DNA from: Actinomycetota bacterium | GTDB taxonomy: Bacteria > Actinomycetota > Geothermincolia > Fen-727 > Anoxymicrobiaceae | Assembly (NCBI GenBank): GCA_016927325.1 | Contig: JAFGMY010000111.1 | Coordinates: forward strand, 1 to 32,880 | DNA: 32,880 nt | Direction of reading: 5' to 3' | In this document: positions 7,888 to 15,217 of the stretch, in pieces | Layout of the letters: each line of letters begins with the position of its first letter | Position numbering within the stretch: position 1 is the stretch's first letter | The notes under the pieces: generated by a model | Told to the model about the DNA's origin: nothing | What the model saw: only the letters and a program-made list of their open reading frames with translations | Database searches by the model: none | Made by a program: the position numbers and the translations under genes

Positions 7888-10404
7888 TTGAACTGTGAAA
7901 GCTGCAATAAGCGTCCGGCCACAATGCGCCTGGTGGCAAGAAGGAACGACGGGCAGGAAAAAGTAGCGATGCTGTGCGGCATCTGCGCCCATCGGTTTCA
8001 GAATGTCATGCCGCGGTATCAGAGCCCCTGGGCGGACAAATATACCGGGACCCAGCTCTCACCAAAGGTATTCAGCGAACACCAGTTTCCGACTCAGCGC
8101 CATGGAGTGTTTGCCGGTTTCTCGAGAAAAACCCAGGAAATCCTCAAGCGGGCGGAAACGCTTGCCAGGGAACGGGGCGTTGAGATCATAGGCACAAGCC
8201 ATATTCTCAGAGCCATTCTGGTATCAACAGACAATCCATGCAGCGGGATACTGGAAAAACATGGTGTCCATGTGAACGATCTCGACAGAGACGATCCGGG
8301 CAACTACCAAAGCGACGGACTCCAGGGCAAACAGTTGCAGTTCTCCCCGGACGCCCTCTGGGTACTCGAAATGGCCCAGAACGAAGCTGTCGGCCTGAGC
8401 GACACTTTTGTTGAACCGGAACATCTGACCCTGGCTATCCTGGACTCGAAGTCCAGCGCGGCAACCTGGATGAAGAGCAGGGGAGCGGACTTCGAGGCTA
8501 TTGAAAACGTCATCCTCGAGAACCTGGCAATGGTCCGTTATAACCATTCTTCGATAGAGGAAGCTTCTCCCGAAGAAATGATTTTCGGCCCGGAAAGGAG
8601 CACGAGCCCCGAGCCGTCTTCTTCCGGCGCCCTTTCGAAGTACGCGAGAAACCTCAATGAGCTTGCCGAAGAGGGCAAGTTAATGCCGACCATAGGCAGG
8701 GAATCGGAACTTTCCAGAATGATAAGGATACTGTGCAGGATGCAGAAGAATAACCCTATACTTCTCGGAGAAGCAGGAGTCGGCAAGACCGCCATCGTTG
8801 AATCACTCGCCCAGCACATAGTTGACAAGAATGTGCCCGAAAGGCTCCGCTCAAGGAAAATCTACCAGGTCGACCTTAACTCGCTCATCGCCGGGACTCA
8901 GCTGCGCGGTGAATTCGAATCGAGGCTGAAGGGGCTCATGGATGAGGTAACCTCCATCGGCTCCGATGCAATCCTGTTCATCGACGAGACCCACAACATA
9001 GTCGGCGCGGGGTCCGCCGAGGGCAGCATGGACGCCGGAAACATTCTAAAGCCCGCACTTGCCAGAGGGCAATTCTGCCTCATAGGTGCAACTACCATGG
9101 GCGAATACAGCAAGTACATAGAGAGCGACCCGGCCCTGTCCAGACGGTTCCAGCCGCTGCTGGTGGGTGAACCGTCGCTCGATCAGGCTGTTGATATACT
9201 TGAGGGGATAAAGAGCAAATACGAGTCACACCACCATGTCAACATCTCGCCCGAAGCGGTCAGCGCCGCTGTCACGCTGTCGAGCCAGTACCTGACGGAC
9301 CGGTTTCTGCCCGATAAGGCCATCGACCTGATGGACGAAGCGTGCAGCCTTGTGAGCATAGAAAACGATGAGAAGAAACAGCTCAGGGTCGTAATTGCCG
9401 ACGATATCGCGCAGATCGTCTCATCCTGGACCGGAATACCCCTGGCCAAAATGATCGAGCCGGAAAAAAAGAGGCTCCTGATGATGGAGCAGTACCTGCA
9501 TGAGAGAATGGTGAACCAGGAAAGTGCGGTAAAGCTGGTATCTGATGTAATCAGAAGGTCAAGGGCCGGCCTGAAAGACCCCGGCAAGCCTAACGGTTCC
9601 TTCATCTTCGCGGGCCCGACCGGGGTCGGCAAGACCGAACTGGCGCGCTGTCTCGCCGAATTCCTTTTTGACAGCGATACCGCGCTCGTGAAATTTGACA
9701 TGTCGGAGTATTCATTTCCTGATTCGGTTACAAGGCTTATCGGCGCGCCACCGGGTCTGGTAGGCCATGAACAGGGAGGCCAGCTGACCGAGAAAATCAA
9801 GTTCAGGCCTTATTCGGTGGTCCTCTTTGATGAAATGGAAAAAGCGCACCCTCAGGTACTAAATATTCTGCTGCAGATAACCGACGACGGGCGACTTACC
9901 GACGGCAGAGGCAAAACGATTAATTTCAAGAATACGGTAGTAATCATGACAACCAATATTGGATCGAACCTGTACAAAGACCCGGTGGCGGCAGGGAATT
10001 CTGCCGAGCTCCATCAACAGTTGATCCAAATGCTCGAGAACCATACTTCAACTGAACTGATAAACCGCATGGACGGCATCGTATTCTTTGACCCTCTTAC
10101 GGGAGAACAGATCGAACAGGTGGTAAACATACAGGTAGGTACGCTGGCAAAACGCCTGTTGAAGCAGAGTATCTCGCTTACGATTTCACGGGACGCGATC
10201 AGCTATATATCCGCGAAAGGATATGATGAAAACCTCGGTGCGCGCCCCGCTAAAAGAGTTATACAGAATGAGCTTGAAGCCCCGCTGTCGGGAATGATAT
10301 TGAATGGATCCGTCGTGCCGGGAACATCCGTCGGTGTCAGCCTTGACGGCGACCGGCTGGTACTTATCCCGTGCTCGGACGCCGGCCGCGGAACCGCTAC
10401 TTGA
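7888..10404 (+). CDS. Divergent ClpC/ClpE-like double AAA+ ATPase with N-terminal zinc finger
   Basis: The 838-aa protein starts at TTG 7888 (CGGAG 5 nt upstream). Domains in order: a ClpE-like zinc finger (Cys3, 6, 30, 33), a Clp N-domain with two repeats (about 75-215), AAA+ D1 (Walker A GEAGVGKT 294-301, Walker B FIDE 364-367, arginines 419-420) and AAA+ D2 (Walker A GPTGVGKT 576-583, Walker B LFDE 646-649, Arg727, sensor-2 GAR 784-786). Both ATP sites look intact. The usual coiled-coil M-domain/UVR insert is missing; D1 and D2 are joined by about 30 residues. The pore-loop Tyr of D1 (KYRGEFE) is Leu339 (QLRGEFE), and that of D2 (GYVGY) is Leu624 (GLVGH). After NIGSN no [IVL]-G-[FL] ClpP-docking tripeptide is visible. 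I infer an unfoldase or remodeller that may act without ClpP. It is probably co-transcribed with the DUF1844 gene. Confidence 0.93.
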   Translation: MNCESCNKRPATMRLVARRNDGQEKVAMLCGICAHRFQNVMPRYQSPWADKYTGTQLSPKVFSEHQFPTQRHGVFAGFSRKTQEILKRAETLARERGVEIIGTSHILRAILVSTDNPCSGILEKHGVHVNDLDRDDPGNYQSDGLQGKQLQFSPDALWVLEMAQNEAVGLSDTFVEPEHLTLAILDSKSSAATWMKSRGADFEAIENVILENLAMVRYNHSSIEEASPEEMIFGPERSTSPEPSSSGALSKYARNLNELAEEGKLMPTIGRESELSRMIRILCRMQKNNPILLGEAGVGKTAIVESLAQHIVDKNVPERLRSRKIYQVDLNSLIAGTQLRGEFESRLKGLMDEVTSIGSDAILFIDETHNIVGAGSAEGSMDAGNILKPALARGQFCLIGATTMGEYSKYIESDPALSRRFQPLLVGEPSLDQAVDILEGIKSKYESHHHVNISPEAVSAAVTLSSQYLTDRFLPDKAIDLMDEACSLVSIENDEKKQLRVVIADDIAQIVSSWTGIPLAKMIEPEKKRLLMMEQYLHERMVNQESAVKLVSDVIRRSRAGLKDPGKPNGSFIFAGPTGVGKTELARCLAEFLFDSDTALVKFDMSEYSFPDSVTRLIGAPPGLVGHEQGGQLTEKIKFRPYSVVLFDEMEKAHPQVLNILLQITDDGRLTDGRGKTINFKNTVVIMTTNIGSNLYKDPVAAGNSAELHQQLIQMLENHTSTELINRMDGIVFFDPLTGEQIEQVVNIQVGTLAKRLLKQSISLTISRDAISYISAKGYDENLGARPAKRVIQNELEAPLSGMILNGSVVPGTSVGVSLDGDRLVLIPCSDAGRGTAT

Positions 10405-10747
10405 CAGCCGCCTTCGCCCCTTCATCCTGGACAATGATGTAGTAAGTTCCGCCGGCTGGGTCCTCCGGAATCTTTTTCAAGTATTCTGGAACGAGCTCGT
10501 TTACCGAGGAGGGGTACTCTCCCTCGCTAATATAGTAGGCCTGTATCGCCTGGTCGACAATCCGTAAGTTGGCTTCCGTTGCTGCGGTGGAAGCAGGCTG
10601 CTGCACGTTTTCGATTACCGTCTCGGTTGGGCTTTCACCACAACCGGCCAGTACTGAACAGAACACGGCAATCAGCACAATAACCAGTACCGCAGTTAAT
10701 AAAGACATTTTACGCACTTCAACAACACCCCTTGCCTTTTTCGTCAA
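10397..10747 (-). CDS. Lipoprotein with pseudopilin-like C-terminal domain
   Basis: The 116-aa product has a basic N-terminus, a hydrophobic stretch (about 14-34) and a lipobox SVLAGC with Cys36, so it should be a lipid-anchored exported protein. A Ser/Thr/Glu-rich linker leads to residues 60-116, where LRIVDQAIQAYYISEGEYP and the following ELVPEYLKKIPEDPAGG resemble the C-terminal region of GspG/ComGC-type major pseudopilins. No prepilin peptidase site (G followed by F/M with E5) is present. The start TTG at 10747 has AGGA 6 nt upstream; ATG 10708 is a shorter alternative that keeps the signal peptide. It follows the LSm-like gene by 8 bp, so the two form an operon. Its 3' end overlaps the convergent Clp gene by 8 bp. 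The function is unknown. Confidence 0.8.
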   Translation of the reverse strand: MTKKARGVVEVRKMSLLTAVLVIVLIAVFCSVLAGCGESPTETVIENVQQPASTAATEANLRIVDQAIQAYYISEGEYPSSVNELVPEYLKKIPEDPAGGTYYIIVQDEGAKAAVK

Positions 10748-10755
10748 AGGTTTTC

Positions 10756-10983
10756 CTAACCGTAAGCCTCCTGGAATGCGAGGCTGGAGACCTCACTCAC
10801 ATTCAAAACGCATTTGCTGAACTCAGAAGTCTCCTGCGAAGTAGTATTCATTACAACCACCCCGGCAAGCACAATAAACTCATCTTCTAAAATATCGTCC
10901 AGCGTCCCTCTGTACTTCATCCGGTTGCTGTACGCAACGATCTCCGTATTCATCCATTGCTCAAGGTATGCTTTAAGATTCAT
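10756..10983 (-). CDS. Small LSm-like protein
   Basis: This is a 75-aa cytoplasmic protein beginning at ATG 10983 behind GGAGGGGACC. The pattern YLEQWMNTEIVAYSN, then KYRGTLDDILEDEFIVLAGV, then CVLNVSEVSSLA resembles an Sm/LSm fold: a first strand with conserved hydrophobics, a short turn with Y-x-G-x-L and an acidic residue, and a final V-x-x-x-x-V strand. I base this on pattern only. If correct, it may bind RNA or be a small adapter, as other tiny bacterial LSm-like proteins do. It is the first gene of a two-gene unit with the pseudopilin-like lipoprotein. It could equally be an unrelated small beta-barrel protein. Confidence 0.7.
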   Translation of the reverse strand: MNLKAYLEQWMNTEIVAYSNRMKYRGTLDDILEDEFIVLAGVVVMNTTSQETSEFSKCVLNVSEVSSLAFQEAYG

Positions 10984-11048
10984 GGTCCCCTCCAGAAACT
11001 AACGCCGCCTGCTGTTAACAATAAAAGCCAAGCACCTCGGGCAGGCCA

Positions 11049-11077
11049 CATATATCAATTCGATAATTCTTGCTAAA
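11049..11077 (-). promoter_or_regulatory. Possible promoter of the LSm-like/lipoprotein unit
   Basis: TTTAGC (11072-11077) and TATATG (11049-11054) are 17 bp apart on the minus strand, about 65 nt before the ATG. Both boxes are imperfect. Confidence 0.3.
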
Positions 11078-11130
11078 AGCTTTAACCCCTCTTTAAAACA
11101 GGAAGTTGAAGGCAGGCGGTTGTTGACTGG

Positions 11131-11256
11131 AGCCAGATGTTTAATTTTACCTCCGGCAAAACAAAACCGCAGGCACCGGGGTTGATTCAAAGTTTGACCG
11201 AAGCCAGGTGTTTAATTTTGCCTCCGGCAAAACAAAACCGCAGGCACCGGGGTTGA
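11131..11256. repeat. Two-copy 55-bp direct repeat next to tRNA-Arg
   Basis: Copies at 11131-11185 and 11202-11256 differ at only two positions (A/G in both) and start 71 bp apart. Each contains the imperfect inverted repeat GCCTCCGG/CCGCAGGC around an A-rich loop. The shared reading on the minus strand (PRCLRFCFAGGKIKHLA) creates two look-alike ORFs that I do not consider genes. No terminator U-tract follows on either strand. Apart from these copies I see nothing else in the 10984-11266 gap except the weak promoter. Confidence 0.9.
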
Positions 11257-11266
11257 ACACCATATT

Positions 11267-11341
11267 TGGCGCGCTTGGAGGGATTCGAACCCCCGCACGT
11301 GGCTCCGGAGGCCACTGCTCTGTCCCCTGAGCTACAAGCGC
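11267..11341 (-). tRNA. tRNA-Arg (anticodon CCG)
   Basis: The minus strand folds as a full cloverleaf. The acceptor stem is GCGCTTG/CAAGCGC, the D-arm GCTC/GAGC, the anticodon stem GTGGC/GCCAC with loop CTCCGGA (anticodon CCG), and the T-arm loop TTCGAAT. The discriminator G and an encoded CCA follow at 11270-11267. It should read the CGG arginine codon. Confidence 0.97.
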
Positions 11342-11354
11342 AAAATGTTTCCAA

Positions 11355-11387
11355 CACCAGTGTCCCGGTCTTTAACTGGCACCGGTG
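11355..11387 (-). terminator. Hairpin after the HNH gene
   Basis: CACCGGTG and CACTGGTG form an 8-bp stem with one G-U pair on the minus strand, between the HNH stop and the tRNA. There is no real U-tract, so it may be a processing or weak termination signal. Confidence 0.3.
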
Positions 11388-11398
11388 AAACTTTCCGG

Positions 11399-11908
11399 CT
11401 AAGACTTGTGACTGCTGCAATACTCCAGATACGGTTCCCACTCAGGCCTGACCTGCCCAAGCTCCAGGCTCACGGTAACCGGGCCTCTGGGAACACCCGG
11501 CTTCTTCTTAAGCGCAAGGCCCGCCTCGGCGGGACGTTTATCCCGTTTTTGGCCGTTACATTTCTTGCAGGCGGCGACGACATTTTCCCATGTGTGCGGG
11601 CCGCCCCTGCTGCGCGGTATAACATGATCAACCGTTTCGCCGACTGCTCCGCAATACTGGCACTTCCACCTGTCCCTTGCCAGGACCGCCCGGCGGGAAA
11701 GATTCGCTCGTCCATAATACGGGACCTTGACGTAATATGACAGCCTGATAACAGACGGTATCGGGATAGTCAGCCTTTCTGAATGAAAAGCTCTCCCGTC
11801 GCCTTCAAGAACTTCCGCTTTACCCTTGAGCAGTAATACCACCGCCCTTCTGCCGCTTACCGCGCAGAGGGGCTCAAAAGTGGCATTTAATAAAAGGACC
11901 CTGTTCAT
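11399..11908 (-). CDS. HNH endonuclease family protein
   Basis: This 169-aa protein starts MNRVLLLNATFEPLCAVS, the N-terminal form typical of the HNH proteins widespread in Actinomycetota. The HNH/zinc core is complete. CQYC (Cys83, 86) and CKKC (114, 117) bind zinc, VDHVIPRSRGG carries the catalytic Asp94-His95, and WENV and CNGQKRDKRP complete the motif. The length is normal for this group. The exact role is unknown; these are usually chromosomal, not phage, genes. The ATG at 11908 is chosen; a TTG 4 codons upstream is an alternative. It is divergent from the YdjM-like gene with a shared A+T-rich region. Confidence 0.9.
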   Translation of the reverse strand: MNRVLLLNATFEPLCAVSGRRAVVLLLKGKAEVLEGDGRAFHSERLTIPIPSVIRLSYYVKVPYYGRANLSRRAVLARDRWKCQYCGAVGETVDHVIPRSRGGPHTWENVVAACKKCNGQKRDKRPAEAGLALKKKPGVPRGPVTVSLELGQVRPEWEPYLEYCSSHKS

Positions 11909-11938
11909 AGCGCTTTTCAATAAGTTGACTTTCTTTCG

Positions 11939-11944
11939 TATAAT
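11939..11944 (+). promoter_or_regulatory. Possible -10 element in the divergent HNH/YdjM-like region
   Basis: A perfect TATAAT lies on the plus strand about 100 nt before the ATG at 12043. The -35 region is weak. The same A+T patch reads TATTAT on the minus strand and could also serve the HNH gene. Confidence 0.3.
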
Positions 11945-12042
11945 ACAACATGCAACCGCTGCAAGTAACCATTAAGCGGCCAATCGCCTGTTTCCAGAAC
12001 GCGCCCGGCGCAAGGCGGATGGATAAACGACGGGAGAAACAC

Positions 12043-12531
12043 ATGCACTGGACCACACATATAATCACCGGCGCGGCGCTCGGATATATGATTGGAAAAC
12101 CGTTTCAGGCGGAACTCGCGGGAATAGCGGAGCACGCGGCGCTGGATATGATGCCCCACCATGACACAGAGTCCGATCTCGGCCGCCTGATCGATACGGC
12201 GCTGGGGCTTGCCGTCTTAAGGATTCTTTTTAAATCCAGACTTCTTGAAAAGGTGGACCCCGTAAAGGCATCGCTTCTGGGGGCGGTTGGCGCCGCGCTT
12301 CCCGACGCCGAACTGGCAGTCAAAGCGTTCAGGGAAATAGATGACCGTCTCTTCTTTTTTCCATCCCATAACGGCACTCTTCCCCACGGCGAAATGAACA
12401 ATAGACTGCTCGCATACTCTTTTGAAGCAATAATTACCGCCTGCTTTCTGTTGCCTGCCTGTCTAAAAGCAGGGAAGCAGGAGATTAAAAAACATCTGGG
12501 GAGTAAGGGGCCGGAAAGAAAAACCGGTTGA
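12043..12531 (+). CDS. YdjM-like putative membrane-associated metal-dependent hydrolase
   Basis: The 162-aa protein has a His/Asp-rich N-terminal block: HWTTHIITGAALGYMIG, then HAALDMMPHHD (His31, Asp35, His39, His40, Asp41). A second block reads LGAVGAALPDAELAVKAF...PSHNGTLPHGEMN. Spacing of H/D residues within hydrophobic helices resembles the YdjM/DUF457 group of small membrane proteins called metal-dependent hydrolases, whose substrates are unknown. The ATG at 12043 is preceded by GGGAGAAACAC, much better than the upstream in-frame ATG at 11950. A hydrophobic segment sits near residues 123-140 (AIITACFLLPACL). The assignment is by motif only. Confidence 0.65.
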   Translation: MHWTTHIITGAALGYMIGKPFQAELAGIAEHAALDMMPHHDTESDLGRLIDTALGLAVLRILFKSRLLEKVDPVKASLLGAVGAALPDAELAVKAFREIDDRLFFFPSHNGTLPHGEMNNRLLAYSFEAIITACFLLPACLKAGKQEIKKHLGSKGPERKTG

Positions 12532-12585
12532 TCCAAGCGGCGACCAGCTGATAATTATCAACTCATTTACCGTTATTCTTTATTC

Positions 12586-13332
12586 TCAGCTTAGATGCAT
12601 GCACTGATGGATTCTGGGAATTATGCGTACCCTGTCGTAGACCTCAAGTGCTTTCATCTGGCAATCGAGCAGAAAGCCGGGGCCGGGCAACACCTCTCCT
12701 CTTTTACCGGTAACCGGCTGAATGACGACCTGCGCGTCGACTTTCGCTTCCCTGGCCATGTTGACGGCAAACAGGAACTCGTCGATATCCACAGACTCGG
12801 TTATTACAAGTTTGACAAACAGTTCCGGCGTCCTGCATAGTTTCAGGAACTCCAGATTGTCAATGAAGCGGTCCGGCTCACCGGTGCAGGACGGAAGCTT
12901 GACGTCGGCGGCGACCCACTTGAAATAATCCACCAGCCCTTTTAACTTATCCGGCATCGTGCTGTTTGTCTCGAGATATACATCGGTCCCGCCTGACTTC
13001 AACTCAGGCAGAAGGCCCGCGAGAAATTCGTTTTGAAGCAGGGGTTCTCCGCCGGTGAGACTGACGGAGTGGCGGCCTGATATCATGAGCCTTTCAATGA
13101 AACCCATTACGTCGGATACCGCAAGAGGGTTCGCGACATACTCATGCTCATTCGAACCTGGCATAAGCTCCACCCTGCATGTAGCCACCGGCCGCCTGGC
13201 CTGAGGGGTATCACAGTAAGCACAGGCCAGGTTGCAGCCCCCGAAACGCACGAAGACCTGCCGGTATCCCAGACAGGGCCCCTCTCCCTGTACTGAATCA
13301 AATATCTCTTCGATATTTCCTCTCTCGTTCAA
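12586..13332 (-). CDS. queE: 7-carboxy-7-deazaguanine synthase QueE
   Basis: QueE is a radical SAM enzyme that turns 6-carboxytetrahydropterin into 7-carboxy-7-deazaguanine, the ring of queuosine and related deazapurines. The N-terminus shows IFDSVQGEGP followed by RQVFVRFGGCNLACAYCDTP, with the CX3CX2C cluster Cys33, 37, 40. SLTGGEPLLQ, YLETNST, VAADVKLP and VVIQPVTG follow, all typical. The length is normal (248 aa). The start is ambiguous: the frame opens at TTG 13344, but GGAG abuts that codon; TTG 13332 has GGAG 11 nt upstream and is chosen. It lies downstream of queD. No queC or folE homologue is in the window. Confidence 0.94.
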   Translation of the reverse strand: MNERGNIEEIFDSVQGEGPCLGYRQVFVRFGGCNLACAYCDTPQARRPVATCRVELMPGSNEHEYVANPLAVSDVMGFIERLMISGRHSVSLTGGEPLLQNEFLAGLLPELKSGGTDVYLETNSTMPDKLKGLVDYFKWVAADVKLPSCTGEPDRFIDNLEFLKLCRTPELFVKLVITESVDIDEFLFAVNMAREAKVDAQVVIQPVTGKRGEVLPGPGFLLDCQMKALEVYDRVRIIPRIHQCMHLS

Positions 13333-13457
13333 AAAATACGTCAACTCCCTCTATTTTATGAGCGGTGAATTGAACACGAACACCATGACCGGAACCTTGC
13401 AGCCGCCGGGAAGCGGTTCTGGAAGCCGGCCATCACCGTGAAGCCGGCACCCTTGTG

Positions 13458-13835
13458 CTATTCGAGGGAATAAGAAGCCCAGTTGTTGCTCGATTCCCAG
13501 ACCTTGACCGACTCCAGTATTGTGCCGCCGGGCAAGGATTCCACCCTGCCCGTCAGCTGATCAAACAGTATGCGCGATATGTTTTCCGCCGTCGGCGGCA
13601 AGCTGGTGAACGGTGGGATCTCATTCAAGTAGCCGTGATCGAACCTGGAAACGACCTCTTCCAGCATTGCTCCGGCATCGCCGAAATCGAGAACAAATCC
13701 GCCCTCGTCGATATCGGTATTCCTCAACACCGCTTCCACGGTCCAGGTATGGCCGTGAAGACGGGAACATTTACCCGGATGATCCTCGAGCCTGTGCGCT
13801 GCGTCAAATTCACGTTTTACACTGATTCTATACAT
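13458..13835 (-). CDS. queD: 6-carboxy-5,6,7,8-tetrahydropterin synthase QueD
   Basis: QueD converts dihydroneopterin triphosphate to 6-carboxytetrahydropterin, the QueE substrate. The 125-aa protein has the zinc-binding histidines of the PTPS fold (FDAAHRL with His14, RLHGHTW with His27 and His29), Cys23 in the catalytic position, FDHGYLNE near 65-72, PTAENIS near 81-87 and a closing glutamate-containing strand VKVWESS. The ATG at 13835 is chosen because AAGGA lies 5 nt upstream; an in-frame ATG seven codons earlier has no ribosome site. It sits between the HgdB-like gene and queE on the same strand. Confidence 0.95.
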   Translation of the reverse strand: MYRISVKREFDAAHRLEDHPGKCSRLHGHTWTVEAVLRNTDIDEGGFVLDFGDAGAMLEEVVSRFDHGYLNEIPPFTSLPPTAENISRILFDQLTGRVESLPGGTILESVKVWESSNNWASYSLE

Positions 13836-13906
13836 AATATCCTTAGGATACTCCATTTGGATACACCCGCCAAAACCAATTCAGTCCGGGAAGCAGACAC
13901 CGGGTG

Positions 13907-14929
13907 CTAGAGGTTTTCTCCCAGGACCTGAACAAAGTTCTCAAGCCTCGCCCTTGTGGTGGCGTTAATCGGTCCCGGCCAGTCACACTCTATGGTAAGC
14001 ATCGGCCTGTCAAGAGTTTTATTGAAAACAACGTTCTCGAGATTTCGGTGACAGAAGCTCTGAACATAATGGACCAGTCCGTCTATATTTCTTCTTTCAC
14101 ACTCTCTGTTTATGTCCGTCGACCGGCCCTGCACCGTGTAAGGGTAAGTGTACGCCAGGTACATTTCGATCAGGTTTTCAGCCGGTTCCGGCATTGAAAA
14201 CTGCCTCTGGGTTTCATGAAAAACAAACCTCGCTCCCAGGCTCTCCGCAAAGTCAAAGATATCCGGCGCGATTGGGGGTACACCGACATAGCCCAACCTT
14301 ATCTCCCTGCCATACAGAAGACCTTCCCTGCGATCCAGCGCCGGCCGGCGGCCGGCCATACTTTTGAACTCGCCGAGCGCGCTGTTGAAAGACCCGGGAT
14401 CGCCCTGGAAATCGCTGGAGCTTACGAGCCAGCGGTGGTTTTCCTCCCCGCTTATCTTATTTTGCTTCCAGCACATTTCATCGATTTCTCTTAAGAGCTC
14501 TCTGGTTCCGGCAAGGCTTTGCCTGAAACTCTCGGCCTCGCTCAAGCCGGTCCCAAGCGCTCCGCAAAGCCTCTCGATTTCCTGTTTTAGATCTTCGCCG
14601 GCGGGCGGATATGGGTAGGAGAAGGGTATCACCTCTATGCCGCGCATGCTCAAAGCCTCCAGCAGCATCTCGCCGCCGGAACAGTCGCCCCTGATAACCC
14701 CGATAACTTTCCCGATTTCCCCGGTTTCCAGGACCGCGCCGAAAATTCCTTTTATCCATGCGCATGCGTTCTGGGGAAATCCCTCGTGCATAGCGATATC
14801 GATGAGCCCCTGCTTGTCGTCATGACTCATGAACAGATTATTCAGATCGACCGGTTTCATTCCCGCCGCGTACACGACCTCAACCGGTACCGTTGTAGTA
14901 ATGCCCATATTATTCTTATTATCGTTCAT
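13907..14929 (-). CDS. HgdB-like 2-hydroxyacyl-CoA dehydratase family protein
   Basis: The 340-aa protein resembles the D/beta component of 2-hydroxyacyl-CoA dehydratases and benzoyl-CoA reductases. It has an early VPVEVVYAAGMKPVDL, a NACAWIKG cysteine block (Cys56), GDCSGG (Cys83), and a late HYVQSFCHRNLE (Cys293) with ECDWPG (Cys315). In the family three cysteines bind a [4Fe-4S] cluster that receives an electron from an activator ATPase. No second subunit or HgdC-type activator is nearby, so a classical two-subunit dehydratase is not shown; such orphan proteins have no firm function. The ATG at 14929 follows GGAGTGCC. It precedes queD by 71 bp on the same strand and may share its transcript. 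Confidence 0.75.
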   Translation of the reverse strand: MNDNKNNMGITTTVPVEVVYAAGMKPVDLNNLFMSHDDKQGLIDIAMHEGFPQNACAWIKGIFGAVLETGEIGKVIGVIRGDCSGGEMLLEALSMRGIEVIPFSYPYPPAGEDLKQEIERLCGALGTGLSEAESFRQSLAGTRELLREIDEMCWKQNKISGEENHRWLVSSSDFQGDPGSFNSALGEFKSMAGRRPALDRREGLLYGREIRLGYVGVPPIAPDIFDFAESLGARFVFHETQRQFSMPEPAENLIEMYLAYTYPYTVQGRSTDINRECERRNIDGLVHYVQSFCHRNLENVVFNKTLDRPMLTIECDWPGPINATTRARLENFVQVLGENL

Positions 14930-15217
14930 GGCACTCCAGCTGTTTGATACTGACGCAAACGATAGTAACCGATTTTACCCATAACCGAAACATGTCGACC
15001 CCGTTGTCAACCGTCCCTTTTTTTAACTTCCCGCAGGACAATAAAAGGAACATCAGCCCGGGACTCGGAATAAAGAAGCAAGAGTTGTCTGCGTTAATGC
15101 AAAGGCTCTTTATGACGATTATATTATTAAGAGGGGCAGTATTTCTTTTAGAAGCAGCGCAGTTGCGAACAAACGGATTTTCAGCGGGATTTTAAAAGAA
15201 AGGCGAAGAAACGGCCG
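14930..15217. other. Intergenic region between HgdB-like and prepilin genes
   Basis: This is 288 bp without a credible gene between divergent genes. It is A+T-rich near 15100-15160, suitable for promoters, but I could not pair convincing -35 and -10 boxes. No riboswitch signature, including a cyclic-di-GMP aptamer, was recognised. Confidence 0.5.

Noticed and set aside
11131-11256. CRISPR array
   Set aside because: There are only two copies, 55 bp long and 16 bp apart, with no cas genes nearby. They do not have repeat-spacer structure.
11131-11341. tRNA-linked attachment site or integrated element
   Set aside because: No integrase, no duplicated tRNA 3' end and no foreign-looking genes are present; the repeats do not match the tRNA.
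10999-11441. Two minus-strand frames sharing the peptide PRCLRFCFAGGKIKHLA
   Set aside because: The shared peptide comes from the 55-bp DNA repeat, and the second frame runs through the tRNA-Arg gene. There is no domain or ribosome site support.
13836-13906. Possible preQ1 riboswitch before queD
   Set aside because: The sequence between the HgdB-like gene and queD lacks the preQ1-I signature and an A-rich tail; no aptamer could be drawn.
14930-15217. Cyclic-di-GMP riboswitch before the prepilin/GGDEF-like genes
   Set aside because: The conserved GEMM core wording and tetraloop-receptor were not found on either strand.
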